In this document: piece by piece, positions 15,731 through 25,973 of the stretch
Numbering within the stretch: position 1 is the stretch's first letter
How the letters are laid out: each line of letters starts with the position of its first letter
From: an uncultured Bacteroidota bacterium
Lineage (GTDB): Bacteria > Bacteroidota > Bacteroidia > Flavobacteriales > BACL11
NCBI GenBank assembly: GCA_902514225.1
Contig: CABXPN010000011.1
Location: forward strand, 1-29,458
DNA: 29,458 nt
Reading direction: 5' to 3'
Made by a program: the position numbers and the translations under genes
Notes under the pieces: model-generated
What the model was told of the DNA's origin: nothing
Databases searched by the model: none
What the model saw: only the letters and a program-made list of their open reading frames with translations

Positions 15731-16500
15731 ATTTTAAATAAATCAGAAGCGTTTTTTGTTGTAATATTTGCTATCTCTGCCAAACTTACTCCTTTTATTT
15801 CTGATAATTTTTCTGCAATATTAATAATATATTTACTTTCATTCCTTTTTCCTCTGTTGGGTGTTGGAGTTAAGTAAGGAGAATCTGTTTCTAAGATAAG
15901 ATGTTTCAGGTCAATATCTTTTATTATTTTATCTACCCCTGCATTTTTAAAAGTTAAAACTCCACCAATTCCCATATAGAAGTTTTCTAAATCAATTACT
16001 CTTTGTGCATCTTCCTTACTCCCTGTAAAGCAATGAAAAACTCCACTTAAATTGTCATCATTTAGTTTTTCAACAATTTCTATAGCTTCTGCAAAAGAAT
16101 CCCTAACATGAATAACAATAGGTAGTTTGTGTTTTTTTGCAAGTTCAATCTGAAAAGTAAAAGTTTCTTTTTGTATTTCAAGTTTGCTTTTGTCCCAATA
16201 CAAATCGAGTCCTATTTCTCCCACAGCAATAAATTGTTCTTTTTGTAGCATTTCTTCTACATGCAAAAGTTCCTTTTCCATTGTCTCTGACTTTACATCA
16301 CAAGGATGAAGTCCCATCATTGCAAAGCAATTTTCAGGATATTTTTCACATAACTTAAGCATGTCATATGTAGTGTCCGAGCTAATATTGGGTAATAATA
16401 ATTTATCAACTCCTACTTTTACTGACTCCTCAATAACTAAGTCAATATCCTCCGAAAATTGTTTCAGATAAAGATGTGTATGCGTATCTACTAACTTCAT
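15727..16500 (-). CDS. tatD: TatD family metal-dependent deoxyribonuclease
   Basis: A 257-residue TIM-barrel hydrolase. It opens with MKLVDTHTHLYL, whose His-x-His binds metal. Next come GLHPCDVKS (about 64), AVGEIGLDLYWDKS (about 93-106), PIVIHVRDSFAEAIEI (about 129-144), GVFHCFTGS (about 155) and LETDSPYLTP (about 203). All are the standard metal-binding and active-site motifs of TatD enzymes, which degrade DNA from the 3' end and remove adducted ends. It precedes ansA with a 4-base overlap. The upstream 37-base gap is shared with the divergent glycosyltransferase gene. The paralogue YcfH cannot be excluded, and family members are commonly confused. Confidence 0.93.
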   Translation of the reverse strand: MKLVDTHTHLYLKQFSEDIDLVIEESVKVGVDKLLLPNISSDTTYDMLKLCEKYPENCFAMMGLHPCDVKSETMEKELLHVEEMLQKEQFIAVGEIGLDLYWDKSKLEIQKETFTFQIELAKKHKLPIVIHVRDSFAEAIEIVEKLNDDNLSGVFHCFTGSKEDAQRVIDLENFYMGIGGVLTFKNAGVDKIIKDIDLKHLILETDSPYLTPTPNRGKRNESKYIINIAEKLSEIKGVSLAEIANITTKNASDLFKI

Positions 16501-16537
16501 ACTGCAATATTAGGATAAATTCTTTAGTTTTACAGCT

Positions 16538-17488
16538 GTGCAAAAAACATTAAAAATATTAGTTGTCAGATTTAGTTCGATAGGAGATATCATTCTCGCC
16601 ACTCCAATTATCAGATGTATAAAACAACAACTTTCAGCAGAACTGCATTTTATCACTAAAGATAAACATAAAACGTTAATTGAAAACAATCCACACCTTG
16701 ATAAAGTTTACACAATAAAAAATTCAGTAAATGAGATTTCTGAAACATTACAATCAGAAAATTATGATTATATAATTGACTTACATAATAATATCAGATC
16801 AAACAAATTAAGAAGAATTTCCAAGCATTATATTAAGTACAAAAAAGATAATTTTAAGAAATTTCTACTTACAAAATTTTCAATAAACAAATTAAAAAAT
16901 ATACATACAGTAGATAGATATTTTGATGCTGTAGATAAAATTGGTGCTAAAAATGATAATAAGGGATTAGAATTTTATTTTTCAGAAAATGATAAAATTG
17001 ATTTAAGTATTTTCCCAGAACAATTTATAACTTTCGCTATAGGCGGGACTCATTTTACAAAAAAACTACCTAAAGAGAAAATAATATCTATTTGTAAGAA
17101 GAGAAAAGAAAATATTATTTTAATTGGAGGAAAAGATGATTCCGAAATTGCTAAGGAGATTGAAAAAGCTTGCGAAAATGTAATCAATGTTTGCGGAAAA
17201 TATAATATAAATGAGTCTGCATACATTGTAAAAAATTCTGATTTACTTATTACTCATGATACTGGAATGATGCATATTGCGGCTGCATTTAAAATGAAAA
17301 TATATTCTGTTTTTGGTGGTACTCATCCAAGTTTAGGATTTACTCCTTATTTGCCAAATCCGGGAAATAAAATTATTCAATTAGAAGAGTTGTCGTGTAG
17401 GCCTTGCCACAGATATGGTAAAGATAGTTGCCCAAAAGGACATTTTAAATGTATGAATTTAATAGATGAAAATCTATTTACTGAATAA
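16538..17488 (+). CDS. Glycosyltransferase family 9 (heptosyltransferase-like)
   Basis: A 316-residue GT-B fold protein starting with GTG: the conserved LKILVVRFSSIGDIILATP lies just five residues in, no upstream in-frame ATG exists, and the GTG lies 37 bases from the tatD start. The C-terminal half has the ADP-heptose-binding signature: FAIGGTHFTKKLP (about 167-179), IILIGGKDDSEIA, SDLLITHDTGMMHIAAAF (about 233-250) and SVFGGTHPSLGFTPY. A Cys-rich tail follows (CRPCHRYGKDSCPKGHFKC), known in other GT9 members. It probably adds a heptose or related sugar to the LPS core at the cytoplasmic membrane face. The acceptor and sugar are not determinable. Confidence 0.88.
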   Translation: MQKTLKILVVRFSSIGDIILATPIIRCIKQQLSAELHFITKDKHKTLIENNPHLDKVYTIKNSVNEISETLQSENYDYIIDLHNNIRSNKLRRISKHYIKYKKDNFKKFLLTKFSINKLKNIHTVDRYFDAVDKIGAKNDNKGLEFYFSENDKIDLSIFPEQFITFAIGGTHFTKKLPKEKIISICKKRKENIILIGGKDDSEIAKEIEKACENVINVCGKYNINESAYIVKNSDLLITHDTGMMHIAAAFKMKIYSVFGGTHPSLGFTPYLPNPGNKIIQLEELSCRPCHRYGKDSCPKGHFKCMNLIDENLFTE

Positions 17489-17986
17489 AGCTTTTAGTTC
17501 TGTAGCGTCTTCTGCTTTCATTTTCCCTGCCAATATTAACGAAAGTTGTCTTCTTCTAAGTGCTCCGTCAAACCTTGATTTTTCGAATTCAGTTTCTGGA
17601 TTAATTTCAGGAACAGCAGTAGGTTTATTCATATTATCAACCGCAACAAATGTGTAAATTGCTTCATTACACTTTGTTTTCTTACCAGTTTGAATATCTT
17701 CTGTCCAAACATCAATTATTACTTCCATCGAAGATGAAAAAGAACGAGAAATATTTGATTCCAAAGTAACAATACTTGCAATAGGAATTGGATGACCGAA
17801 AGAAACATTATTTACAGATGCAGTAACACAATTTCTTCCAGAATGTCTTTGTGCAGAAACTGCAGCAACAATATCCATCCAATGCAATAGCCTCCCTCCC
17901 ATCAAATTATTTAATGTATTTGTATCATTAGGCATAACAATTTCAGTTTGTGTTGTCCTTGATTCTGAAGGTGTCTTTGAAGTCAT
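17474..17986 (-). CDS. Acyl-CoA thioesterase, hotdog fold (YciA/BACH type)
   Basis: A 170-residue hotdog-fold protein. NDTNTLNNLMGGRLLHWMDIVAAVSA (in pieces) contains the Asn and Gly-Gly of the catalytic region. Further typical parts are ASVNNVSFGHPIP (about 77-89) and NEAIYTFVAVDNMNKPTAVP (about 126-145). It hydrolyses acyl-CoA to free fatty acid and CoA. The gene starts one base after the stop of the SPOR gene, so it ends the TonB-receptor operon. Its 3' end overlaps that of the glycosyltransferase by 15 bases, tail to tail. Chain-length preference is unknown. Confidence 0.9.
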   Translation of the reverse strand: MTSKTPSESRTTQTEIVMPNDTNTLNNLMGGRLLHWMDIVAAVSAQRHSGRNCVTASVNNVSFGHPIPIASIVTLESNISRSFSSSMEVIIDVWTEDIQTGKKTKCNEAIYTFVAVDNMNKPTAVPEINPETEFEKSRFDGALRRRQLSLILAGKMKAEDATELKALFSK

Positions 17987-17987
17987 A

Positions 17988-18950
17988 TTATAAGGATAAA
18001 ATCCATCCAGACTTATTGTCGGATTTCAATTTTTGTAATGATATTAAGGCTTCTTCTTTAGTAGTAAAACCGTCAAACGCTACTCTAAATAATCCATTTT
18101 TATTTGTGCCAATTATTTCTGCATCAAAACTTTCAGATTGTAGTTGTTTTACTAATCTGTTTGCATTTTCTTCTTCCCCGAAAGAACCCGCAATAATAAA
18201 ATACTTTTTTTCTAAGGATTTTTCTTCAATTACTATTTCCTTTACCACTATTTCTTTTGTTTCTGTAATTTCAGGAACAATTTTAATTTCTGAAGTTTCT
18301 TCTATTTGCTTAGTATCTTCTACTTCTTTATTTTCAGTTTCAAAAACAGAAAGAGGATTCATTGTAGCCATCTGAGAATAGATATTATTTATTTTATCTT
18401 CTTGAGTAATGCTAATTAAAGAAAGTCCAATTATCGGAATTAAAATAGCTGCAGCTCTCCAAGATTTTCTTCTCCCTTCTTTTGTTGAAATAGGAGTTAT
18501 AATTTTCTCAACTTCCTTTTCAATTTTGTTTGTTTTCTTGCTTTTTTCTGATGAAAGTCCGAAAGAATTCATATTATAATTTATAAAAGAATCTTGTAAA
18601 AATAAAATATTATTGTCTAAACCAACAGAAAATAATCCTACTTTTTCAATTCTAAAAGTTCGGACAGTTTTTAATCTTGTATTAATTTTATTTACAAAAT
18701 CAGATAGAATATTCTTACTTTCATCATTTGTGATTCTTTCAGAAAGAGCAATATGATTTATAAGTAAACCATCATTTTTGTTTAGATTTTTATTAAACAG
18801 TATTTCTTTTGAGGGGGGATAAATTGTCCCAGAAATCTCATTTAAAGTTGCAGATCTATTATTTCCTACAAATCCGCCAAATTCAGGAATAATCACACAA
18901 TCATGAAGGAAAAGTAATTCTGAAATATATATATCAACTGATTTTTTCAT
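17988..18950 (-). CDS. HU-CCDC81 and SPOR domain protein with a transmembrane anchor
   Basis: Using the ATG at 18950 gives 320 residues, starting MKKSVDIYISELLFLHDCVI; the longer ATG at 18977 would overlap kdsB and adds nine residues before the conserved start. Order: two HU-like domains of the HU-CCDC81_bac type (about 1-60 with VIIPEFGGFVGNNRSA, and 62-125 with RTFRIEKVGLFSVG), a basic stretch, a transmembrane helix (about 164-182, AAAILIPIIGLSLISI), a Glu/Thr/Val-rich spacer, then a SPOR domain (about 247-320) that would bind denuded peptidoglycan. The topology puts the HU part in the cytoplasm and SPOR in the periplasm. A link between DNA and the septal wall is an inference from family knowledge. 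Confidence 0.85.
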   Translation of the reverse strand: MKKSVDIYISELLFLHDCVIIPEFGGFVGNNRSATLNEISGTIYPPSKEILFNKNLNKNDGLLINHIALSERITNDESKNILSDFVNKINTRLKTVRTFRIEKVGLFSVGLDNNILFLQDSFINYNMNSFGLSSEKSKKTNKIEKEVEKIITPISTKEGRRKSWRAAAILIPIIGLSLISITQEDKINNIYSQMATMNPLSVFETENKEVEDTKQIEETSEIKIVPEITETKEIVVKEIVIEEKSLEKKYFIIAGSFGEEENANRLVKQLQSESFDAEIIGTNKNGLFRVAFDGFTTKEEALISLQKLKSDNKSGWILSL

Positions 18951-18960
18951 TAGTGCTAAA

Positions 18961-19692
18961 TTATACATTTTTCTCATGAAACTCTACAATCTTTTCAATA
19001 TCTTCAATTCTATCTACAGAAAGAGCCTCTAATTTAGTTATTCCTACTTTAATTTTATACTTATTATCTAACCATCTTATCTGTTCCAGATTTAATTCTT
19101 CTTCCGTATGACTTTTAGGTAATTTTACGATTTTCTGTAAAACATCTGATTTAAAAGCGTAAATACCAATATGTTTAAAGTAATCTCTTTCCGAAAATTC
19201 TATTTCATTTATTACAGAAGTTCTGTAAAAATCATCAGCAAAACCATCAGTATTAATTTTCACTTTTACTTTATTCTCATCTGTAAAATTTTCAAAATTA
19301 TTAAATCTCTTTGATAGAGTAGCTATCTGTGGACTTTCTTCATCAAAAAGTTGAATTACTTGATTAATTTGTTCCGGATTTATAAAAGGTTCATCACCCT
19401 GAATATTTACAATTACATCAAAATTTTTTTCTAATTTTTCTGCAACTTCACCGCATCTATCCGTTCCACTTTCATGATTTTTAGAGGTCATTATTACATT
19501 CCCTCCAAAGGATTTTACATGAAAAGAAATCCTCTCATCATCTGTAGCAACAATAACCTTTCTTAGTTGTTTGCACTTAGAAGCTTGCTCGTAGACTCTT
19601 TGTATCATACTGGTTCCCATTATATCTGCAAGAGGTTTGCCAGGAAGTCTGCTAGAATTATATCTAGCCGGTATTATCCCCAAAACTTTCAT
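18961..19692 (-). CDS. kdsB: 3-deoxy-manno-octulosonate cytidylyltransferase (CMP-KDO synthetase)
   Basis: A 243-residue enzyme activating KDO as CMP-KDO for lipid A. The ATG at 19692 is chosen because the conserved MKVLGIIPARYNSSRLPGKP starts there and the ATG shares a base with the TonB-receptor stop (TAATG). Further motifs: VIVATDDERIS (about 52), SGTDRCGEVAEK, IVNIQGDEPFINPEQI (about 91-106), YFKHIGIYAFK and LEQIRWLDNKYKI. It is a nucleotidyltransferase of the IspD/GlmU fold. The coupling to a receptor gene and an HU-SPOR gene points to a general envelope operon. An ATG at 19710 would add six residues that lie inside the previous gene; it was not chosen. Confidence 0.95.
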   Translation of the reverse strand: MKVLGIIPARYNSSRLPGKPLADIMGTSMIQRVYEQASKCKQLRKVIVATDDERISFHVKSFGGNVIMTSKNHESGTDRCGEVAEKLEKNFDVIVNIQGDEPFINPEQINQVIQLFDEESPQIATLSKRFNNFENFTDENKVKVKINTDGFADDFYRTSVINEIEFSERDYFKHIGIYAFKSDVLQKIVKLPKSHTEEELNLEQIRWLDNKYKIKVGITKLEALSVDRIEDIEKIVEFHEKNV

Positions 19693-22064
19693 TATATTTT
19701 CATATTGCATTGTAGAGCAATAGTTCTCGGTGGCATCATAGTAGCTGGACGAGTCATATATTCTCTGTTTAGTAGATTATTAACAACTAAAGAAATCTTA
19801 GTGATATCATTTAATTGATAAGATGTTCTGATGTCAATAATAAAGTCACCATTTTTAAATTTTTCTCTAGCTTCATTTAGGTCTGCAAGAGCTGGAAGTA
19901 TATCTGGTAAAAGTGTTGTGTCAGTAAAAATATAATCGATATTTTTCATGAAATCATTATATCTAAAACTAGTTCCTACTGAGATTTGCTCATAATTTAA
20001 TTCTAGATCTAATTTTGCGATATTTTGATATCTGTATTTTAATACTGATGGATCAGAACTACTATTATTATAAGTTATCGAATTGCTATTATTTATTAAC
20101 AGACCATTTTCCCATGATCCGTATATTTGATCAGGAGTAAGTGAAATTGGGTTAGTATATGTGTAACCAGCTATTATATTAAGATTTAAATCATTAGAAA
20201 TCTTGCCTGTACCATTAATAGTTAATTCAGCTCCACTTATTCTTGTTGGTCCAACATTAATTGATTTAAATCCAAGTCCGAAATTTTGATCTACAGAAGG
20301 ATCTCCCCAAAGTCCAAAACTAAATTCCATCATATCATCATATTCCATTAAAAATCCTGCTAAATCTATAAAACCTATCCAGTCTCCTATTTTCAATCCT
20401 TGTTTGAAACCAATTTCTGAACTCCATCCTGTTTCTGGTTTTAATTCGGGGTTTGGGAAAATTCCTAATCCAGCAAAATCAGTTTTAATAAAAAGTTCTG
20501 CCATTGAAGGGAATCGGAATCCCTGTCCAAATGAACTTCTTAAATAGGTTGCTTCTGCGAGCTGATAATTTATTCCTGATCTAAAAACAGGCTTCCCACT
20601 TGCATAATTGTTAATTGAATCACCATTAATTAAATATTTTTGTTCAGAACCTACTTTAAAAAATTCATATCTTCCTCCAAATGATAAATTTAATTTACCA
20701 AATTTTTTATCTATTTGGGTGTAAAAGGCATTGTTTTGCCTATAATTATCCCCTTGAAATAAATCAGATTTAGCATATACAATTTCATTTGTTGTTCCGC
20801 TTGTCACAACAGCATTTAATTGTAGAAGTTTATGTTGCCATTGATAATCTGAGAAAAATGTTTCAGATTCATTATCTTGATTATTATCCCTCCCACTTGT
20901 GCTATTATCATTGATTACTTTTAGATATCTTGTTTTTAAGATGTGAGAATTATTTTCATTTGTATACTGCACATAAGGATCTATGTTGTATGTGTCTCCA
21001 GCAGTTGTAGTAATTTCGTTATCTAATGGGATATAAGCTTGATTAAGTCCATTCCAAATTATTGCTGAACCAGTACTTTGATATAAAAAATTAGCATTTA
21101 ATCCATAAGAAAGTCCAATGTATTTTTTTGAGTAATATTTAGAATTTAGATTCCATCTAAACCTATCAGTAATTTCCCCTTGCCTATATCCCTCATCTTG
21201 AAAATAATTTCCCCCTATTGTTAAATCAAGATTATCAATTTTTCTAGAGTGAGAAAATTCTGCTCCATAGAATTTTTGTCTTTTCTCTCCCCACCAATTT
21301 AACTCGTCTCGTTTTGCATGATCTGTAATTCCATAATGCGTCGTAAATTTAGTATACCCAACTGATGGATGTTTTTCTAGTTCAGTTAATTTAGGGAAAG
21401 CTGTTCTAATATTAATGACACCATTTAATGCAGAAGATCCATAAAGTACAGAGGAAGCTCCTTTAATAACTTCTACTTGATTAATATTTTCAGTCGCAAT
21501 GAGCTTCCACTGTACTTGGCCAGCGTCTCCAGAAATTAAAGGCATATCATCTACCATTACTAACACTCTACTTCCAGCACCATAACTCCAACCACTTCCA
21601 CCTCTAATATTTGCTTGTCCATCTGTTATATTAACCCCAGGAACCTGATCCATAGCGGTTTGTATATTTGTAGTGTTTTTATTTTCAATTAATGATGGAC
21701 TTATTACTTCCATTGAAACAGTAATTTCCTCAATTTTTTGTTCAAACCTTCCAGCAGAAATTACAACTGTACCAATCTGCTGTGTTGCGGACTTCATTCT
21801 GATATTGAAATTTGTTTTTCCTTCAATATTTTTTATAATTGTTTCATATCCAATATATTTAAAGGTGATTGTTTTTTCATTTTCTTTTAAGTTTAATGTA
21901 AACTCACCATCTAAATTGGTTGTTGTTCCATTAGTATTACTTAATATAACATTTACGCCAATTAAAGGTTCTTTAGTATTTTCATCTGTAATAGTTCCTG
22001 TTATATTTTGAGACTTAGATGTATAAAAAGAAACAAAAAGGATAATAGATAGATATTTTCTCAT
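19692..22064 (-). CDS. TonB-dependent outer-membrane receptor with CarboxypepD-reg-like domain
   Basis: Starting at the ATG at 22064 gives a 790-residue protein with signal peptide MRKYLSIILFVSFYTSKS. (An ATG 24 bases upstream would put non-signal residues in front.) Residues about 20-100 form a carboxypeptidase-regulatory-like beta domain (NITGTITDENTKEPLIGVNV). The plug follows at about 110-230, with NIRGGSGWSYGAGSRVLVMV, then DDMPLISGDAGQVQW and INQVEVIKGASSVLYGSSAL. The rest is the 22-strand barrel ending in QCNMKI. It imports an unknown ligand using ExbB/ExbD/TonB energy. The plug resembles colicin I/vitamin B12-type (CirA/BtuB) receptors rather than SusC, and no SusD gene is adjacent. 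It leads the operon with kdsB. Confidence 0.92.
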   Translation of the reverse strand: MRKYLSIILFVSFYTSKSQNITGTITDENTKEPLIGVNVILSNTNGTTTNLDGEFTLNLKENEKTITFKYIGYETIIKNIEGKTNFNIRMKSATQQIGTVVISAGRFEQKIEEITVSMEVISPSLIENKNTTNIQTAMDQVPGVNITDGQANIRGGSGWSYGAGSRVLVMVDDMPLISGDAGQVQWKLIATENINQVEVIKGASSVLYGSSALNGVINIRTAFPKLTELEKHPSVGYTKFTTHYGITDHAKRDELNWWGEKRQKFYGAEFSHSRKIDNLDLTIGGNYFQDEGYRQGEITDRFRWNLNSKYYSKKYIGLSYGLNANFLYQSTGSAIIWNGLNQAYIPLDNEITTTAGDTYNIDPYVQYTNENNSHILKTRYLKVINDNSTSGRDNNQDNESETFFSDYQWQHKLLQLNAVVTSGTTNEIVYAKSDLFQGDNYRQNNAFYTQIDKKFGKLNLSFGGRYEFFKVGSEQKYLINGDSINNYASGKPVFRSGINYQLAEATYLRSSFGQGFRFPSMAELFIKTDFAGLGIFPNPELKPETGWSSEIGFKQGLKIGDWIGFIDLAGFLMEYDDMMEFSFGLWGDPSVDQNFGLGFKSINVGPTRISGAELTINGTGKISNDLNLNIIAGYTYTNPISLTPDQIYGSWENGLLINNSNSITYNNSSSDPSVLKYRYQNIAKLDLELNYEQISVGTSFRYNDFMKNIDYIFTDTTLLPDILPALADLNEAREKFKNGDFIIDIRTSYQLNDITKISLVVNNLLNREYMTRPATMMPPRTIALQCNMKI

Positions 22065-22085
22065 ATTTTTACATTTTAAAACAGC

Positions 22086-22093
22086 CAAAGATA
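22086..22093 (-). promoter_or_regulatory. -7 box (TATCTTTG) for the TonB-receptor operon
   Basis: On the minus strand this reads TATCTTTG, matching TAnnTTTG, 21 bases upstream of the ATG at 22064. It lies in the 38-base gap shared with the divergent dprA gene. Confidence 0.45.
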
Positions 22094-22102
22094 ATCATTT
22101 GA

Positions 22103-23200
22103 ATGAATTACGAAAGTGATTTAATATACAAGATAGCTATCTCTCAGATAAAAGGTGTGGGAGATATTACTGCCAAAAAATTAATTTCGCATTGCGGAAG
22201 TGCAGAAGCTGTTTTTAAGGAAAGTAAAGAATCCTTAGAAAAAATACCAAATTTTAATAGAAACATTATTGATTCAATTAATTCTTCTGAAATATTAAAA
22301 CAAGCTGAAAAAGAAATTGAGTTCATGATGAAAAATTCAGTAAATCATCTTTTCTATACAGATAAAAAATATCCAAATAAGTTAAAATTATGTGCAGATT
22401 CGCCAATAAATATTTACTATAAAGGGGATATGGATTGGAATAATAATAGATTTATTTCTGTTGTAGGAACAAGAAAATGCACACAATTTGGTAAAGAATT
22501 TACAGAGAATTTAATTTCTGAACTTAGAAAATATAATGTGGTAATTGTAAGTGGTTTGGCATTTGGGATTGATATTGCATCTCATAAAGAGGCATTAAAA
22601 AATAATTTAGATACTGTTGCTGTATTAGCTCACGGATTGGATAGAGTTTATCCTTCACAGCATGCAAAAATAGCAAAGGATATTACGGAAAATGGAGCTT
22701 TACTTTCAGATTATATAAGTGGGACAAACTCAGACAGACAAAATTTTCCTAGTAGAAATAGAATAATTGCAGGACTATCAGACGCAACAATTGTTGTGGA
22801 AAGCTCCAAAAAAGGAGGTTCATTAATTACTGCAGATATTGCAAATTCGTACAACAGAGATGTGTTTGCAGTGCCCGGAAAACCAATAGACAAACAATCA
22901 GAAGGTTGTAATTATCTGATTAAATCACATCAGGCAATTTTATTAGATAGTGTAAATGATATTGTAAAAAATTTAAATTGGGATGTGCAAGAAAAACATG
23001 TACAGCAATCATTATTTATTAGTTTATCTGATGAAGAGCAGAAAATCACAGATTTGTTATCTGTAAAACCTTTACATATTGATGAGATAAAACAAAAATT
23101 AAATTGGACAAGTTCAAAAATATCAAAACATCTTCTAGGGATGGAATTTAAGAGTATAATACTATCTTTGCCAGGAAAGATTTATAAAAGACGAATGTAA
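22103..23200 (+). CDS. dprA: DNA-processing protein DprA
   Basis: A 365-residue DprA/Smf protein that binds incoming single-stranded DNA and loads RecA during natural transformation. Order: a helix-hairpin-helix-like N-terminal part (ISQIKGVGDITAKKLI, about 13-28); a Rossmann core about 105-300 with VVGTRKCTQFG, VSGLAFGIDIASH, VLAHGLDRVYPSQHAKIAK, FPSRNRIIAGLS and KKGGSLITADIAN, ending in AVPGKPIDKQSEGCNYLI; then a C-terminal winged-helix domain (about 310-365). All three DprA parts are intact. It is divergent from the TonB receptor by 38 bases and has its own promoter space. No other competence gene is nearby. Confidence 0.95.
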   Translation: MNYESDLIYKIAISQIKGVGDITAKKLISHCGSAEAVFKESKESLEKIPNFNRNIIDSINSSEILKQAEKEIEFMMKNSVNHLFYTDKKYPNKLKLCADSPINIYYKGDMDWNNNRFISVVGTRKCTQFGKEFTENLISELRKYNVVIVSGLAFGIDIASHKEALKNNLDTVAVLAHGLDRVYPSQHAKIAKDITENGALLSDYISGTNSDRQNFPSRNRIIAGLSDATIVVESSKKGGSLITADIANSYNRDVFAVPGKPIDKQSEGCNYLIKSHQAILLDSVNDIVKNLNWDVQEKHVQQSLFISLSDEEQKITDLLSVKPLHIDEIKQKLNWTSSKISKHLLGMEFKSIILSLPGKIYKRRM

Positions 23201-23227
23201 AGTATATTTCTAATTAAAAAAATACTA

Positions 23228-23235
23228 TACATTTG
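23228..23235 (+). promoter_or_regulatory. -7 box (TACATTTG) for gdhA
   Basis: TACATTTG matches TAnnTTTG 43 bases before the gdhA ATG at 23279, just after the dprA stop. The best -33 candidate (TTTC, 23207-23210) has one mismatch. Confidence 0.45.
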
Positions 23236-23269
23236 CCGAAATTTTAGTTAAAAAAACAAACTTAAATAA

Positions 23270-24616
<1,347 letters not shown>

Positions 24617-24637
24617 TTTTATTATTATAGTATATTT

Positions 24638-24666
24638 AAAAAGGAGGCTTTTGCCTCCTTTTTTTA
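24638..24666 (+). terminator. Intrinsic terminator after gdhA
   Basis: An 11-base-pair stem AAAAAGGAGGC (24638-24648) with GCCTCCTTTTT (24653-24663), a TTTT loop and continued T run to 24665. It is a textbook rho-independent terminator between gdhA and kbl. Confidence 0.95.
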
Positions 24667-24672
24667 TTTGTG

Positions 24673-24680
24673 TACTTTTG
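24673..24680 (+). promoter_or_regulatory. -7 box (TACTTTTG) for kbl
   Basis: TACTTTTG matches TAnnTTTG 19 bases before the kbl ATG at 24700, immediately after the terminator. The -33 region would overlap the terminator stem. Confidence 0.4.
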
Positions 24681-24699
24681 TACTCCCAAAAAATAAATT

Positions 24700-25890
24700 A
24701 TGTACGGTAAACTTAAGCAACAACTACAGACAGAACTTGATAAAATTAAGGAGGAAGGACTGTATAAAGATGAAAGAATAATTATAAATCCTCAAGGGGC
24801 GCTTATAAAAGTAAGTACAGGAGAGGAGGTTCTGAATTTTTGCGCCAATAATTATTTAGGATTGTCCTCTCATCCTGAAGTAATACAAGCAGCAAAAGAT
24901 ACTTTAGACACACATGGGTATGGTATGTCTTCTGTTCGTTTTATTTGTGGTACTCAAGATATTCATAAAAACCTAGAAGCTAAAATTTCTAATTTTTTAG
25001 GTACAGAAGACACGATACTATATGCAGCAGCTTTTGATGCAAATGGTGGGGTGTTCGAACCTTTATTTGATAAAGAAGATGCTATTATTTCTGATTCTTT
25101 AAACCATGCATCTATTATTGATGGGGTAAGGTTGTGTAAGGCGGCTCGTTATCGTTATACAAATAATGATATGGCAGATTTGGAATCCCAACTGATAAAA
25201 GCGCAAGAGCAAAGAAACAGAGTAATTGTGACAGATGGAGTGTTTTCTATGGATGGTTACTTAGCACAATTGGATAAAATCTGTGATTTGGCCGATAAAT
25301 ATGATGCCTTAGTTATGGTGGATGATTCTCATTCTACTGGTTTTGTGGGCAAAACGGGTAGAGGAACTCACGAACATTGTGGTGTTATGGGAAGGGTGGA
25401 TATTATTACTTCAACTTTAGGCAAAGCACTTGGTGGCGCAATGGGAGGGTTTACTTCTGGGCGAAAAGAAATTATTGATATGCTTAGGCAAAGATCTCGC
25501 CCGTATTTATTTTCAAATTCTTTGGCTCCATCTATTGTTGGCGCGGCATCAAAGGTTATCGATTTACTTTCTGATTCTACTGATTTGAGAGATAATCTGG
25601 AAGAAAACACAAAATATTTCAGAGAAAAAATGACTGCTGCTGGTTTTGATATTCCGGATGGAGTGCATCCTATTACTCCTGTAATGTTGTATGATGCAAA
25701 ACTAGCACAGGAAATGTCAAACAAGTTATTGAATGAAGGGATATATGTTATAGGGTTCTTTTTTCCTGTTGTACCAAAAGAAAAATCCAGAATCAGAGTT
25801 CAGATTTCTGCAGCTCATTCCAAAGCAGATTTAGATACTGCAATAAATGCGTTTATTAAGGTAGGGAAAGAATTAAAATTGATTTATTAA
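24700..25890 (+). CDS. kbl: 2-amino-3-ketobutyrate CoA ligase (glycine C-acetyltransferase)
   Basis: A 396-residue PLP enzyme of the alpha-oxoamine synthase family. It cleaves 2-amino-3-ketobutyrate with CoA into glycine and acetyl-CoA in threonine breakdown. Motifs: [16 protein letters not shown] (about 46-61), [21 protein letters not shown] (in parts), [19 protein letters not shown] (about 205-223) and the PLP-binding Lys242 in [13 protein letters not shown]. The length agrees with E. coli Kbl (398). Family members KBL and serine palmitoyltransferase are similar, but [14 protein letters not shown] and overall length favour Kbl. Threonine dehydrogenase (tdh) is not next to it. Confidence 0.93.
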   Translation: MYGKLKQQLQTELDKIKEEGLYKDERIIINPQGALIKVSTGEEVLNFCANNYLGLSSHPEVIQAAKDTLDTHGYGMSSVRFICGTQDIHKNLEAKISNFLGTEDTILYAAAFDANGGVFEPLFDKEDAIISDSLNHASIIDGVRLCKAARYRYTNNDMADLESQLIKAQEQRNRVIVTDGVFSMDGYLAQLDKICDLADKYDALVMVDDSHSTGFVGKTGRGTHEHCGVMGRVDIITSTLGKALGGAMGGFTSGRKEIIDMLRQRSRPYLFSNSLAPSIVGAASKVIDLLSDSTDLRDNLEENTKYFREKMTAAGFDIPDGVHPITPVMLYDAKLAQEMSNKLLNEGIYVIGFFFPVVPKEKSRIRVQISAAHSKADLDTAINAFIKVGKELKLIY

Positions 25891-25931
25891 GATAAATTGT
25901 TAATAAAAGGCGGCAGGAAAAAAAATAAATG

Positions 25932-25939
25932 TATTTTTG
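25932..25939 (+). promoter_or_regulatory. -7 box (TATTTTTG) for rplM-rpsI
   Basis: TATTTTTG matches TAnnTTTG 34 bases upstream of the rplM start. No TTTG at -33 spacing is present; the 30 bases upstream are purine-rich. Confidence 0.45.
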
Positions 25940-25973
25940 CAGACCTTTTTAACAGGATAAAAAATTAAATATT

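Noticed and set aside
18951..18977. Longer start for the HU-CCDC81/SPOR gene at 18977
   Set aside because: It would overlap kdsB and add residues in front of the conserved MKKSVDIYISELL start.
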